Assembly: GCF_001742145.1 (NCBI RefSeq)
Contig: NZ_CP015749.1
Span: forward strand, 3,472,001-3,536,000
Origin: Pectobacterium parmentieri
GTDB taxonomy: Bacteria; Pseudomonadota; Gammaproteobacteria; Enterobacterales; Enterobacteriaceae
DNA length: 64,000 nt
Direction of reading: 5' to 3'
Shown here one piece after another: positions 44,657 to 53,463 of the stretch. Positions within the stretch are counted from its first letter, which is position 1; each line of letters starts with the position of its first letter. The translations under genes and the position numbers were made by a program. The notes beneath the pieces are model-generated. The model saw only the letters and a list, made by a program, of their open reading frames with translations, did not search any database and had not been told where the DNA came from.

Positions 44657-45892
44657 TTATCCTTTTACACACACCACCTGACGCAGCGTATGCACGATTT
44701 CCACCAGCGATGACTGTGCCGCCATCACCTTATCGATATCTTTGTACGCCATCGGGATTTCGTCGATAACGTTGCTATCTTTTCTGCACTCAACGTGCGC
44801 GGTCGCACGGATTTGATCTTCCACGGTAAAACGTTTTTTCGCCGCAGTACGACTCATGGTTCTCCCCGCACCGTGGCTACAGGAACAGAAACTGTCTTCG
44901 TTCCCCAATCCGCGCACGATGAAGCTCTTCGCCCCCATCGATCCCGGAATGATCCCCATTTGACCTTTCTGCGCCGATACCGCCCCTTTACGGGTGATCA
45001 GCACCGATTCACCAAAGTGCGTTTCGCGCTGCACGTAGTTATGGTGGCAGTTCACACCTTCCTGCTGGGTGGTAAACGGCTTCGTCACAATACGGGACAG
45101 CGCTGCCAGCGTATGCGACATCATCACTTCACGGTTATGACGAGCAAAATCCTGCGCCCACTCGACCGCTTCCATGTAATCCTCAAAGTGCAGGCTTCCT
45201 TCCTCGAAATACGCCAGATTACGGTCCGGCAGATTTGCAATGTGCTGCTGCATATCTTCCTGCGCCAGCTTGATGAACAGCGATCCAATCGCGTTTCCTA
45301 CACCACGCGATCCGCTGTGCAACATCACCCACACGCGATCCACCTCATCCAGACAGATTTCGATAAAGTGGTTACCCGTCCCTAACGTTCCCAAGTGCTG
45401 GTAGTTGTTCGTTTTCAGCAACTGCGGATATTTATCCGTCAAACGTTTAAAACGTGGTTCCAGCAGTGACCAATGCGAATCCACCGTTTGCGGTGGATTC
45501 TGCCAGGAACCGACGTCGCGCTTGGAACGCGTAACGCTACGTCCGTGCGGCACCGCCTGTTCAATCGCGCTACGTAGCCCCAGCAGGTTATCCGGCAAGT
45601 CACTGGCAACCAGTGATGTTCGCACCGCGATCATTCCACAGCCGATATCTACGCCGACCGCAGCGGGAATAATCGCGCCACGCGTGGGGATCACACTACC
45701 GATCGTCGATCCTTTTCCCAGATGCACATCCGGCATCACCGCCAGATGTTTAAAAATGAACGGCATTTTGGCCGTGTTCAACAGTTGATCGCGGGCTTCC
45801 GGTTCCACAGGTACACCCTGTGTCCACATTTTTACCGGTGCGCTATTCACTGGCGACATCATGTCGTAATCCTGCGTTTTCATCTCTTCCAT
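44657..45892 (-). CDS. rtcB: tRNA-splicing/RNA ligase RtcB
   Basis: 411 residues from ATG 45892 (45883 is an alternative); the longer frame upstream is AT-rich and not RtcB-like. It is close to E. coli RtcB: WTQGVPVEPEARDQL, MPDVHLGKGSTIGSVIPT, VGVDIGCGMIAVRT, CHHNYVQRETHFGE and the guanylylation-site region CSCSHGAGRTMSR. It joins 2',3'-cyclic phosphate or 3'-phosphate to 5'-OH RNA ends with GTP and manganese. It is expressed from a sigma-54 promoter under RtcR. Confidence 0.95.
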   Translation of the reverse strand: MEEMKTQDYDMMSPVNSAPVKMWTQGVPVEPEARDQLLNTAKMPFIFKHLAVMPDVHLGKGSTIGSVIPTRGAIIPAAVGVDIGCGMIAVRTSLVASDLPDNLLGLRSAIEQAVPHGRSVTRSKRDVGSWQNPPQTVDSHWSLLEPRFKRLTDKYPQLLKTNNYQHLGTLGTGNHFIEICLDEVDRVWVMLHSGSRGVGNAIGSLFIKLAQEDMQQHIANLPDRNLAYFEEGSLHFEDYMEAVEWAQDFARHNREVMMSHTLAALSRIVTKPFTTQQEGVNCHHNYVQRETHFGESVLITRKGAVSAQKGQMGIIPGSMGAKSFIVRGLGNEDSFCSCSHGAGRTMSRTAAKKRFTVEDQIRATAHVECRKDSNVIDEIPMAYKDIDKVMAAQSSLVEIVHTLRQVVCVKG

Positions 45893-45931
45893 TTTTTCTT
45901 CTCTTTGTTTGTCATTGTTCACCTGAGATAT

Positions 45932-45947
45932 AGCGAAAGACGTGCCA
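45932..45947 (-). promoter_or_regulatory. Sigma-54 promoter of the rtcB operon
   Basis: On the minus strand TGGCACG-N4-TCGCT, an almost perfect -24/-12 element (consensus TGGCACG-N4-TTGCT). It lies about 40 bp upstream of the rtcB start and between divergent rtcR and rtcB. Confidence 0.85.
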
Positions 45948-46083
45948 GATTTCTGAAAAAGACAAAATAAAAACATAAATAATTGATAAATAATGATTAA
46001 AAAATAAAACACACAAACTAGCGACGGCACAAAAAAACAGGTAACTTTATCCTATAGGATAATAATTTATAACAAGGTATAAC

Positions 46084-47661
46084 ATGAAACGTCGCGTCGT
46101 CATTGGTGTGCTGGGCACCACGCTGGATAGACGGGGTAAACGGGAGAATCGCTGGACGAAATGGCGGCCTACTGTCGGCCTGTGTCAGCAGCCGGATTTT
46201 CCGGTCGATCGTCTGGAACTGCTGCATCAATCGCGCAACGAGGGAATGGCACAGCAGGTGGCAGAGGATGTTGCCGTGGTGTCACCCGCCACGCAGGTCA
46301 CGCTTCAGACTGTTGAGTTAAACGATCCCTGGAATCTGGAAGAGGTCTACAGCGCCTTTCTGGACTTTGCGAGCCACTACCCGTTCGATACTGAGAACGA
46401 AGAGTATTTCGTCCACATCACCACCGGCACCCACGTCGTGCAGATTTGCTGGTTCCTGCTAACCGAAGCCCGCTATCTGCCCGCCAAGCTGCTGCAAACC
46501 GCACCGGGGGAGAAAGCGGATCGCCCTGCACCACAGGGTATCTACGCCGTCATCGATCTGGATCTCAGCCGCTACGCCACCCTCACTAGCCGTTTCCAAC
46601 ACGAACAGCAGCGCTCCGTCTCATTCCTGAAATCCGGCATCGAAACACGCAATAGCACATTCAATACGTTGATCGACCAGATTGAACGCGTCGCGCTGCG
46701 ATCCACCGCGCCGATGCTCTTGACTGGGCCGACGGGCGCGGGGAAATCCTTTCTGGCGCAACGCATCTACCAGCTACGCCAGTCTCGCCATCTGGTTAGC
46801 GGGCGGTTTGTTGCGGTTAACTGTGCCACGCTGCGCGGTGACAATGCGATGTCAACGCTGTTCGGCCATGTGAAAGGCGCATTTACTGGCGCATTGCAGG
46901 CAAGAAGCGGGCTGCTGCGTGAAGCGGACGGCGGCATGCTGTTTCTGGATGAAATCGCCGAACTGGGGCTGGATGAACAGGCCATGCTGCTCAAGGCCAT
47001 TGAGGAAAAACGCTTTTTCCCGTTTGGCTCAGATAAAGAAGTCAGCAGCGATTTTCAGTTAATTGCTGGCACGCACCGCAACCTGCGCGAGTGGATCGCA
47101 CAGGGCAAATTTCGTGAAGATCTCTATGCGCGTATTAATATGTGGACCTTCCCCTTGCCGGGACTGTCGGAGCGGCGGGAAGACATCGAACCCAACATTG
47201 AATACGAGCTCCAGCGCTTCACACGCGATCATCAAACACAGATTCGCTTCGATAAAGAGGCACGACAGCGCTACCTCGCCTTTGCCTGCTCACCGCAGGC
47301 AGCGTGGCATGGCAACTTCCGCGAACTCGGCTCTTCTATCGCCCGCATGGCGACACTGGCGGAACAAGGCCGCATCACCGTTGCTCTGGTAGAAGAAGAA
47401 ATTACTCGCCTGCAAGCCAGTTGGCGGAGTGATGCGCCAGCAACCGCGCTACCGCCCGAACTCGCCAACATCGACCTGTTTGAACAGCGCCAGCTTGAAA
47501 CCGCGCTCGACGTCTGCCGCACCGCCAATTCGCTCTCCGAAGCCGGTCGCCTGCTGTTCGCCGTCTCACGCCAGCAAAAACAAAAGCCCAACGACGCCGA
47601 CCGTCTGCGTAAGTATCTGGCACGTTTTGGGCTGAGCTGGGAGGGGTTGAAACGGGTATAA
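46084..47661 (+). CDS. rtcR: Sigma-54-dependent activator RtcR
   Basis: 525 residues. The N-terminal CARF-like regulatory domain (RRVVIGVLGTTLDRRGK, EYFVHITTGTHVVQICWFLL) is thought to sense an RNA-damage ligand. The central AAA+ domain has Walker A GPTGAGKS near 216, the sigma-54 contact GAFTGA near 264 and Walker B GGMLFLDEIAEL. A C-terminal HTH-like region follows. It activates the sigma-54 promoter of rtcB, which is divergent and 191 bp away. Confidence 0.94.
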   Translation: MKRRVVIGVLGTTLDRRGKRENRWTKWRPTVGLCQQPDFPVDRLELLHQSRNEGMAQQVAEDVAVVSPATQVTLQTVELNDPWNLEEVYSAFLDFASHYPFDTENEEYFVHITTGTHVVQICWFLLTEARYLPAKLLQTAPGEKADRPAPQGIYAVIDLDLSRYATLTSRFQHEQQRSVSFLKSGIETRNSTFNTLIDQIERVALRSTAPMLLTGPTGAGKSFLAQRIYQLRQSRHLVSGRFVAVNCATLRGDNAMSTLFGHVKGAFTGALQARSGLLREADGGMLFLDEIAELGLDEQAMLLKAIEEKRFFPFGSDKEVSSDFQLIAGTHRNLREWIAQGKFREDLYARINMWTFPLPGLSERREDIEPNIEYELQRFTRDHQTQIRFDKEARQRYLAFACSPQAAWHGNFRELGSSIARMATLAEQGRITVALVEEEITRLQASWRSDAPATALPPELANIDLFEQRQLETALDVCRTANSLSEAGRLLFAVSRQQKQKPNDADRLRKYLARFGLSWEGLKRV

Positions 47662-47773
47662 ATTCATCATAAATTTATACCTTATGTGTAGGCTACGATA
47701 TAATTGTTCTGTTCCCATCAGGCAACGGCAAGATGAAAGTATTCGCTATCACCACATAGCAGGTGTCTACAGA

Positions 47774-47794
47774 TTATAGCCATACTTGCTATAA
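47774..47794. promoter_or_regulatory. Palindromic operator candidate of the toxin-antitoxin pair
   Basis: TTATAGC and GCTATAA are perfect 7-bp arms around seven bases, 27 bp before the antitoxin start. A likely autoregulatory site. Confidence 0.5.
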
Positions 47795-47821
47795 GCGATT
47801 GTTTTAATTAAGGTAGATGAT

Positions 47822-48091
47822 ATGAAAACCACAATGTCTCAGAAGTCGGCCCGTGAAGGCCTTGGCAACCCTGAACTGTTCCAGGGCGGTGTTTACGTAA
47901 CGAAGAACGGCTCCGCAGAGCTCTTCGTGCAAACGGCGGCAGAACGGGAAGCAGAACTGCTTGAAAGAGAAAGAGAAAGGCAATCTAACGCGCTTTTAAA
48001 ACTGGTGATGACAGCCAAAAAAGAAATTAAGGACGGTCATGGCATGTCCGCCGAGGAAGCCCTGCAAAAACTACGTGAAGCACGGACGTAA
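47822..48091 (+). CDS. Putative antitoxin of a type II pair
   Basis: 89 residues. N-terminal strand-rich part LGNPELFQGGVYVTKNGSAE and LFVQTAAEREAELLERERER, then a charged helix and AEEALQKLREART. The VTKNGSAELFV segment resembles the Phd/YefM-type dimer region, which both binds the operator and neutralises the toxin. ATG 47822 follows TAAGG. The toxin gene starts 14 bp after its stop. Assignment rests on the neighbour and shape. Confidence 0.75.
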   Translation: MKTTMSQKSAREGLGNPELFQGGVYVTKNGSAELFVQTAAEREAELLERERERQSNALLKLVMTAKKEIKDGHGMSAEEALQKLREART

Positions 48092-48105
48092 AACAAGGAG
48101 CCAAC

Positions 48106-48450
48106 TTGGCGAGTTCATATACCCTTAAAGTCGCCCCTGCGGCTGTCTGGTCTTTGCAGGATGCTGAGTCTTATAAATCTCACTATATTGGCATTGCACA
48201 GGCCGCTACGTGGTCTGAATCGTTGTTCTTATCATCCATACAGGCCATTTCTCAAGATCCTGCCCGCTACAGGCACAACGCGATATTATCCGATAAGGGA
48301 ATCGCGCTCCGTGAGCGTCTCTCGATAGAAGATGATTTTCGCTGTTTATATGATGTTGATGAAGAGCATCGCATCATAGAGATCCTGCTTTTTGTCAGCA
48401 TGAAACAGGACCTTGAGAAAATGCTCTATCGCTATCATGTGTTGAGCTGA
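48106..48450 (+). CDS. Putative RelE/ParE-family toxin
   Basis: 114 residues from TTG 48106, with an AAGGAG site five bases before. The pattern YTLKVAPAAVWSLQDAESY at the start, QDPARYRHNAILSD, LRERLSIEDDFRCLYDVDEE and HRIIEILLFVSMKQDLEKML is that of the RelE/ParE fold, including a DDFRCLYDV strand and a following basic residue. Whether it cleaves mRNA or poisons gyrase is not clear. It would be neutralised by the upstream antitoxin. Confidence 0.75.
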   Translation: MASSYTLKVAPAAVWSLQDAESYKSHYIGIAQAATWSESLFLSSIQAISQDPARYRHNAILSDKGIALRERLSIEDDFRCLYDVDEEHRIIEILLFVSMKQDLEKMLYRYHVLS

Positions 48451-48486
48451 TTAATTCCGAATCAGTAAACAGGACACTTTCTATCC

Positions 48487-48531
48487 AGTAAATTTGACGA
48501 AATATCTAAAATATTAGATATTTTATTTACT
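48487..48531. promoter_or_regulatory. Nested palindromes upstream of the HTH gene
   Basis: AAATATCTAA and TTAGATATTT are perfect 10-bp arms with a 4-base spacer (48500-48523). Outside them AGTAAAT (48487-48493) and ATTTACT (48525-48531) form a second pair. It lies 20 bp before the HTH gene. Probable operator for autorepression. Confidence 0.65.
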
Positions 48532-48551
48532 GAGATAAGGAGGTAAGCATT

Positions 48552-48869
48552 ATGGCGCTAAAATTCTACGAAAGCCCGTTTCATGTAACGCATGACGCTG
48601 AGATTGCCAGCAAGATGGCAATGAAAATGGATTTATCAATCATGATCACTAATTTAATCAAAGAGAAAGGCTGGACACAAAGAGAGGCAGCGGAAAAACT
48701 GGGTATCAGCCAGTCGCGCGTTTCAGAACTGAAAAATGCCAAGATCGAGCTTTTCACTATTGACGCCATGTTCGACATGCTGGATGCACTCGGTTTCCGC
48801 GCGAAGATGTCGATGCCAAGCCTACATCAGGCATCCATCGCTATAACTGAAATCGAATCAGCAGGCTAA
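48552..48869 (+). CDS. XRE-family HTH protein (HigA-like antitoxin)
   Basis: 105 residues. An N-terminal strand extension (KFYESPFHVTHDAEIASKMA) is followed by an HTH_3-type domain: LIKEKGWTQREAAEKLGISQ, SRVSELKNAKIELFTIDAMF, DMLDALGFRAKMS. This is typical of HigA-type antitoxins of host-inhibition modules. No toxin gene lies next to it on either side; the RelE-like toxin 100 bp upstream has its own antitoxin. It may be a solitary regulator. RBS AAGGAGG precedes ATG 48552. Confidence 0.8.
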   Translation: MALKFYESPFHVTHDAEIASKMAMKMDLSIMITNLIKEKGWTQREAAEKLGISQSRVSELKNAKIELFTIDAMFDMLDALGFRAKMSMPSLHQASIAITEIESAG

Positions 48870-49251
48870 CGTTTTTTACAGCGTTCAGTCTCCCTGACAT
48901 CAGCCATAAGCGCTTTTAGCCGTTGTTCGGCCACCTCCTTAGCTTTACGATCAACGCTTTTAATGCCCCCCCTCCCCTGTTCATCAATAATGCGTGTAAG
49001 ATTCCTCGTGCCCACAAGCAACCCTAGCTAGCCTCATTTTAGGGGAAACACAGGGGGAGGTTCCCGCAGGGAGGCCTCACCCCTGTGGTCGCCCCGTGTA
49101 TCGCGGTTTGCCAGCGGAGGCTTTCATTTCTGTTTCTGCGAACTTCATTCCAAAACGCACTGTAATTCCACTGTAAATCTATCCACCCTATTTCACGTTT
49201 TTCGCCGTTGGAATAGAGTCTCTGTGCTGCGGCAAAATCCGCAACCGGGCT

Positions 49252-49379
49252 TGGAACCCCGAACCTCTCAAGACTGAAAAACGCTTTGTTTTTTCAGGGG
49301 CTGCGTGCACACTCTTTATGGTGACGCAGGCAGGGCAACCGCAAGGTTGACCGGTCTTCTTGAGAGCCGGGGTTCCAAT
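49252..49379 (+). ncRNA. Candidate structured RNA with long-range hairpin
   Basis: TTGGAACCCCG near 49252 and CTCTCAAGA near 49266 are complementary to TCTTGAGAG near 49357 and CGGGGTTCCAA near 49368. Together they make a two-part stem of about 20 bp around a loop of roughly 80 bases. It lies 70 bp before a small ORF, in a layout reminiscent of prophage C4/IsrK-type regulatory RNAs. The T-loop-like end is not a tRNA because no acceptor stem is present. The flanking 48870-49251 shows no gene. Confidence 0.45.
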
Positions 49380-49446
49380 CCTGTCTGTGTCACCCCCCAA
49401 GTTTGGAACCTTGTGTGGTGGCGGACTTAATTATCTCAAGGAAAAA

Positions 49447-49788
49447 ATGACCATGACGGACACTCACGCCACACTCGATGACAGCACCATTACTATTTTC
49501 CGCGATCTGATCGCCAGCCTGCCTTTCGCGCAGTTAGATGACGTTCAGCTCTGCGACCTCGGCGCGATTGCCGCCGAATCGGTTGAAGGCCTGTGCCACG
49601 GCCTGCATTACCTCGGCGACACGCTACAAAACGACGTGGAACTGCCGCAAGAAAGCCTCAACCAGCTCGGCGCGTGCCTCAACGCCACCGCACACCTGAT
49701 TCCGGCACTGCTGGAAATGTGTGAACAGGCGGAACGCCACGTGCGCACGGTAACGGCAGTGAGTGACGTGCCTCTTACGACACAATAA
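49447..49788 (+). CDS. Hypothetical helical protein
   Basis: 113 residues from ATG 49447 behind AAGGA. The sequence TIFRDLIASLPFAQLDDVQL, GAIAAESVEGLCHGLHYLGD and LNQLGACLNATAHLIPALLE is all helical and acidic with periodic Leu and Ala. No signal peptide. I do not recognise the family. Its position behind a candidate regulatory RNA suggests a prophage-type origin. A perfect hairpin (GGCACTTATA/TATAAGTGCC, 49845-49870) follows. Confidence 0.65.
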   Translation: MTMTDTHATLDDSTITIFRDLIASLPFAQLDDVQLCDLGAIAAESVEGLCHGLHYLGDTLQNDVELPQESLNQLGACLNATAHLIPALLEMCEQAERHVRTVTAVSDVPLTTQ

Positions 49789-49844
49789 AAACAATACTTT
49801 ATGCATTACAGGTGGAGCGTTCCCTTACTCCTCCTTTGCAAGGT

Positions 49845-49870
49845 GGCACTTATACTCTTATATAAGTGCC
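49845..49870. terminator. Perfect hairpin, possible terminator
   Basis: Arms GGCACTTATA and TATAAGTGCC (10 bp) around CTCTTA, 56 bp after the stop of the 113-residue ORF. No T-run follows, so termination is uncertain. Confidence 0.45.
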
Positions 49871-49978
49871 GCAATTTATGACGGGTTTACCGTTATCCGG
49901 CGTAAAAAATTATGCAGCAGTGGGCATGAGCACCGAGTGAGCGGCATGGATGCCGCGAAAGCCAGTGCCGCGTCGGAC

Positions 49979-50055
49979 AAAAACGTCAGAGACGTTTTTG
50001 AACAGCACTCGTGCTGACCCGAAGGGCGAGCCCCATTTATGAGGCGAGTAAACGC
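49979..50055 (+). repeat. Intergenic repeat element (copy B)
   Basis: Begins AAAAACGTC-AGA-GACGTTTTT, a perfect 9-bp hairpin, then TTGAACAGCACTCG, and ends AGGGCGAGCCCCATTTATGA, GGCGAGTAAACG. The same order is seen at 55576-55650 and, inverted, at 13339-13409. Confidence 0.65.
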
Positions 50056-50503
50056 GTCACTGGCGGCTCGACTAGTGCTCATGAACACCGATGGCACCGC
50101 AAAGCGGCATAATTTCCGCCAAAAGCCTGGGGTCTCGGGGCGAGCGGCGTTTGAGCCGTCCCGAGTCGGGCGCGTGCTACGAGATAGCATAAAAATATCG
50201 ATGTTATAGCGCACGAAACCGTCTCTCAGTTTGCATAAAAAATATGACTAAGAGGCAGCCCCTGAAGACGGGGAGGAAATAGCTGAATCACTCTTACAGG
50301 CAGCGTTCAAGCTCTCTTCATGCTTCATCTTCAGATCCGCTAAAGCTAGAAATAAGAAAAAATTAATCAGTGATGCAACCTGTATTTTTTCTGAAGTTAG
50401 CCGACTATTCTGACATCAGTTAGCGAGGTCGTAGTCAGCGAGATGAGATAGACTAACGCTTCATATTTCGACGACATTCACCTTGCAGCGTAGGCAAACT
50501 CAC
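50056..50503. other. Hairpin-rich non-coding region before the LysR gene
   Basis: A hairpin CTCGGG...CCCGAG (50134-50165) encloses CGGC/GCCG (50145-50158). No convincing ORF is present in either strand. Composition shifts from GC-rich to AT-rich at about 50220. It may be a decayed prophage or integration scar, an inference only. Confidence 0.45.
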
Positions 50504-51499
50504 ATGGTTAAACGCACAGTGTCCGCCAATAAATCGATCGATATGTACGCCGTCTATGTTTTTGTGACGATGGCGGAAGCAGGAAGCATGACGGCAGCCG
50601 CTGCGCGGTTAGGCCTGACGCCCTCTGCCATTTCGCAAACGATTCGGTTATTGGAAGAAGATTTCGGCGTCAAATTGGTTAACCGGGCTCGTCGCCCCTT
50701 TGTCCTGACACCCTACGGCATTGCGTTGAAAAACCGGGGAGAAATCCTGACGGAGGAGATTGCAAACCTCAAGGCACAGGTACTGGAAGCGGGAAAAGGC
50801 ATCAAACCCGACTTACGTATCGGCCTGGTGGATTCATTTGCCATCACCTGTGGTTCGGTGTTTACCAAGAGTTTGATGAAGAGTTCGTCACAGTTGCTGA
50901 TTCGTACTGGGCTCAGCCCACAGCAGGGTGAAGCGCTCATGCGCCGCGAGCTGGATCTGATCGTCACCAGCGACCCGTTGATCGACAGCGATAGCGTGGT
51001 GCGCCATCAACTGTTTTCCGAAGGCTATTTTATTATCACGCCACCGGATTACCGCAAGCGCATCAAAACGGTTGAGGATATCCGCGAGCTTTCCGCTGCA
51101 CTGCCGCTGGTGCGCTTTAACCGGAACTCGCAGATTGGGATGCAGATTGAGCGCTACCTGCGCCGCATCGATATCCGCGTACCGAACATGCTCGAATTTG
51201 ATAATGCAGATACCTTAACATCGATGGTGGCAGCAGGCATCGGTTGGGCGGTGACCACCCCGCTTAGCTTCCTGCAATCCGTTGCACATTCCCGCGAGGT
51301 GCTCACGCATATGCCGGAACAGCTAAATATCAAGCGTTCGCTTTATATTGTTGGCCACCGTGATGAATACAGTGCGTTCTTTGAAGAAGCGTGCGATGTC
51401 ACGCATGACATTATCAAAACCGTATTTATTCCAAAATTGAAAACGCTAAACCGCGGAATAGAAAAGCTGGTTGAGATTACCCCAGATAATTCGGAATAA
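50504..51499 (+). CDS. LysR-family transcriptional regulator
   Basis: 331 residues from ATG 50504; a TTG seven codons upstream is possible. The N-terminal winged HTH is DMYAVYVFVTMAEAGSMTAA, AARLGLTPSAISQTIRLLEE, DFGVKLVNRARRPFVLTPYG. The C-terminal periplasmic-binding-protein-like effector domain has DLRIGLVDSFAIT and AAGIGWAVTTPLSFL. It sits 250 bp upstream of aspA on the same strand, not divergent. Whether it controls aspA or another locus cannot be decided. The inducer is unknown. Confidence 0.9.
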   Translation: MVKRTVSANKSIDMYAVYVFVTMAEAGSMTAAAARLGLTPSAISQTIRLLEEDFGVKLVNRARRPFVLTPYGIALKNRGEILTEEIANLKAQVLEAGKGIKPDLRIGLVDSFAITCGSVFTKSLMKSSSQLLIRTGLSPQQGEALMRRELDLIVTSDPLIDSDSVVRHQLFSEGYFIITPPDYRKRIKTVEDIRELSAALPLVRFNRNSQIGMQIERYLRRIDIRVPNMLEFDNADTLTSMVAAGIGWAVTTPLSFLQSVAHSREVLTHMPEQLNIKRSLYIVGHRDEYSAFFEEACDVTHDIIKTVFIPKLKTLNRGIEKLVEITPDNSE

Positions 51500-51750
51500 C
51501 AGTTAGGTATAACTATTCATGATTGGGAGACGGAACCAAAATGGAGGAATATATCCACCAATAGCCATTTAACGATGCTTATTCAACGTTCGTCTCCCCG
51601 AGAACTCTTTTTTAGCCATGATTTTATCAAAATCGTGATGGGTTTTTGTTACCTGAAAACAAGACGGCAAGAATAAAAACCCATAAAAATCAAAATTTTA
51701 ATATTGAAAACGATGCTATGTACATCGAACAAAAAAAAGGAAGAAGACCC

Positions 51751-53190
51751 ATGTCAACCAATATCCGTATTGAAGAAGACCTGTTAGGTACCCGTGAAGT
51801 TCCTGCTGATGCCTATTATGGTATCCATACACTGCGTGCGATTGAGAATTTTTATATCAGTAATAGCACCATCAGCGATATTCCAGAATTTGTCCGCGCG
51901 ATGGTGATGGTAAAAAAAGCGGCCGCGCTGGCGAATAAAGAACTGCAAACCATTCCGCGTAAAATTGCCGACACTATTTTGCAAGCCTGTGATGAAGTGC
52001 TGAATAACGGCAAGTGTCTGGATCAGTTCCCTGTCGATGTGTATCAGGGCGGTGCGGGTACGTCAGTCAACATGAATACCAACGAAGTGCTGGCGAATAT
52101 CGGTCTGGAACTGATGGGACATCAGAAAGGTGAATACCAGTACCTGAACCCGAATGACCACCTGAACAAATGCCAATCCACCAACGATGCGTACCCGACG
52201 GGTTTCCGTATCGCGGTGTACACCTCCATCCTGAAACTGGTTGAAGCGATTACCCAGTTGAGCGATGGCTTTGAGCGCAAAGCGAAAGAATTCGAAAACA
52301 TCCTGAAAATGGGCCGTACCCAGTTGCAGGACGCCGTGCCGATGACGCTCGGTCAGGAATTCCACGCGTTCAACGTACTGCTGAAAGAAGAAAACCGTAA
52401 CCTGCTGCGTACCGCCGAGCTGCTGCTGGAAGTGAACCTGGGTGCCACCGCTATCGGTACGCGCCTGAATACGCCGGATGAATACCAGAAATTGGCTGTT
52501 CAGCATCTGGCAAAAGTCAGCGGCCTGCCTTGCGTACCGGCTGAAGACCTGATCGAAGCGACCTCCGACTGCGGTGCTTACGTTATGATGCACAGCGCCC
52601 TGAAACGCGTAGCAGTTAAAATGTCGAAGATCTGTAACGACCTGCGCCTGCTGTCTTCCGGTCCGCGTACTGGCCTGAACGAAATCAACCTGCCGGAATT
52701 GCAGGCGGGCTCGTCCATCATGCCAGCCAAAGTTAACCCGGTTGTCCCAGAAGTCGTGAATCAAGTGTGCTTCAAAGTGATCGGCAACGATACCTGCGTC
52801 ACCATGGCGGCAGAAGCAGGCCAGTTGCAGTTGAACGTGATGGAACCTGTTATCGGACAAGCGATGTTCGAGTCCATCCAGATTCTGTCTAGCGCTTGCT
52901 ACAACCTGCTGGAAAAATGCGTCAACGGCATCACTGCCAACAAAGACGTGTGTGAAGCTTACGTCTTCAACTCTATCGGTATCGTGACCTACCTGAACCC
53001 GTTCATCGGCCACCACAACGGCGATATCGTTGGGAAAATCTGTGCCGAAACCGGCAAGAGCGTGCGTGAAGTGGTGCTGGAGCGCGGCCTGCTGACCGAA
53101 GAACAACTGGACGACATTTTCTCTATCCAGAACCTGATGCACCCAGCTTACAAAGCCAAACGCTACACCGACGAAAACGAAGCCGTTTAA
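51751..53190 (+). CDS. aspA: Aspartate ammonia-lyase AspA
   Basis: 479 residues from ATG 51751; the frame stays open 35 codons further upstream but [20 protein letters not shown] is the conserved start. Fumarase/aspartase superfamily: [51 protein letters not shown] and the catalytic loop signature [15 protein letters not shown]. It cleaves L-aspartate to fumarate and ammonia, feeding anaerobic fumarate respiration. Own terminator at 53231. No dcuA follows, unlike in E. coli. Confidence 0.95.
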   Translation: MSTNIRIEEDLLGTREVPADAYYGIHTLRAIENFYISNSTISDIPEFVRAMVMVKKAAALANKELQTIPRKIADTILQACDEVLNNGKCLDQFPVDVYQGGAGTSVNMNTNEVLANIGLELMGHQKGEYQYLNPNDHLNKCQSTNDAYPTGFRIAVYTSILKLVEAITQLSDGFERKAKEFENILKMGRTQLQDAVPMTLGQEFHAFNVLLKEENRNLLRTAELLLEVNLGATAIGTRLNTPDEYQKLAVQHLAKVSGLPCVPAEDLIEATSDCGAYVMMHSALKRVAVKMSKICNDLRLLSSGPRTGLNEINLPELQAGSSIMPAKVNPVVPEVVNQVCFKVIGNDTCVTMAAEAGQLQLNVMEPVIGQAMFESIQILSSACYNLLEKCVNGITANKDVCEAYVFNSIGIVTYLNPFIGHHNGDIVGKICAETGKSVREVVLERGLLTEEQLDDIFSIQNLMHPAYKAKRYTDENEAV

Positions 53191-53230
53191 TTTTCATTTT
53201 CTGTCACTATTTTCGATCGCTGTTACGCAG

Positions 53231-53255
53231 GCCCGGAGGAAACTTCGGGCTTTTT
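53231..53255 (+). terminator. Rho-independent terminator of aspA
   Basis: GCCCGGAGG and CTTCGGGC pair around AAA, followed by five T, 41 bp after the stop. Confidence 0.9.
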
Positions 53256-53322
53256 CTTATTCATTATTTACAGTATGACGATATTATTTTTATCCGCCGA
53301 GTGCTGACGTAGCAGATATACC

Positions 53323-53421
53323 GTGACTCATCCTACGCTGCCACCCCCGAGAAATCATACGGAACACATCCAGATAGCTCAGCAACAAAATGGGGATATT
53401 TTCGGCATTACGATGACGTGA
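53323..53421 (+). CDS. Possible 32-residue peptide upstream of the ABC exporter
   Basis: A GTG-started frame reads MTHPTLPPPRNHTEHIQIAQ and QQNGDIFGITMT, then TGA. It is in the same frame as the exporter, 42 bp upstream. The ribosome-binding site is poor. It could be a precursor peptide, a fragment, or chance. Confidence 0.2.
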   Translation: MTHPTLPPPRNHTEHIQIAQQQNGDIFGITMT

Positions 53422-53463
53422 TCGTATACCCTTTGGGTCACCCTATCACCGTGGAGCATTCTC

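Noticed and set aside
49340..49395. tRNA-like end (GGGGTTCCAATCC)
   Set aside because: The T-loop lacks the invariant purine and there is no acceptor stem, D-arm or anticodon arm; the block pairs with an upstream segment instead.
52063..53142. 359-codon minus-strand ORF inside aspA
   Set aside because: Antisense shadow caused by strong codon bias of aspA; aspA itself is unmistakable.
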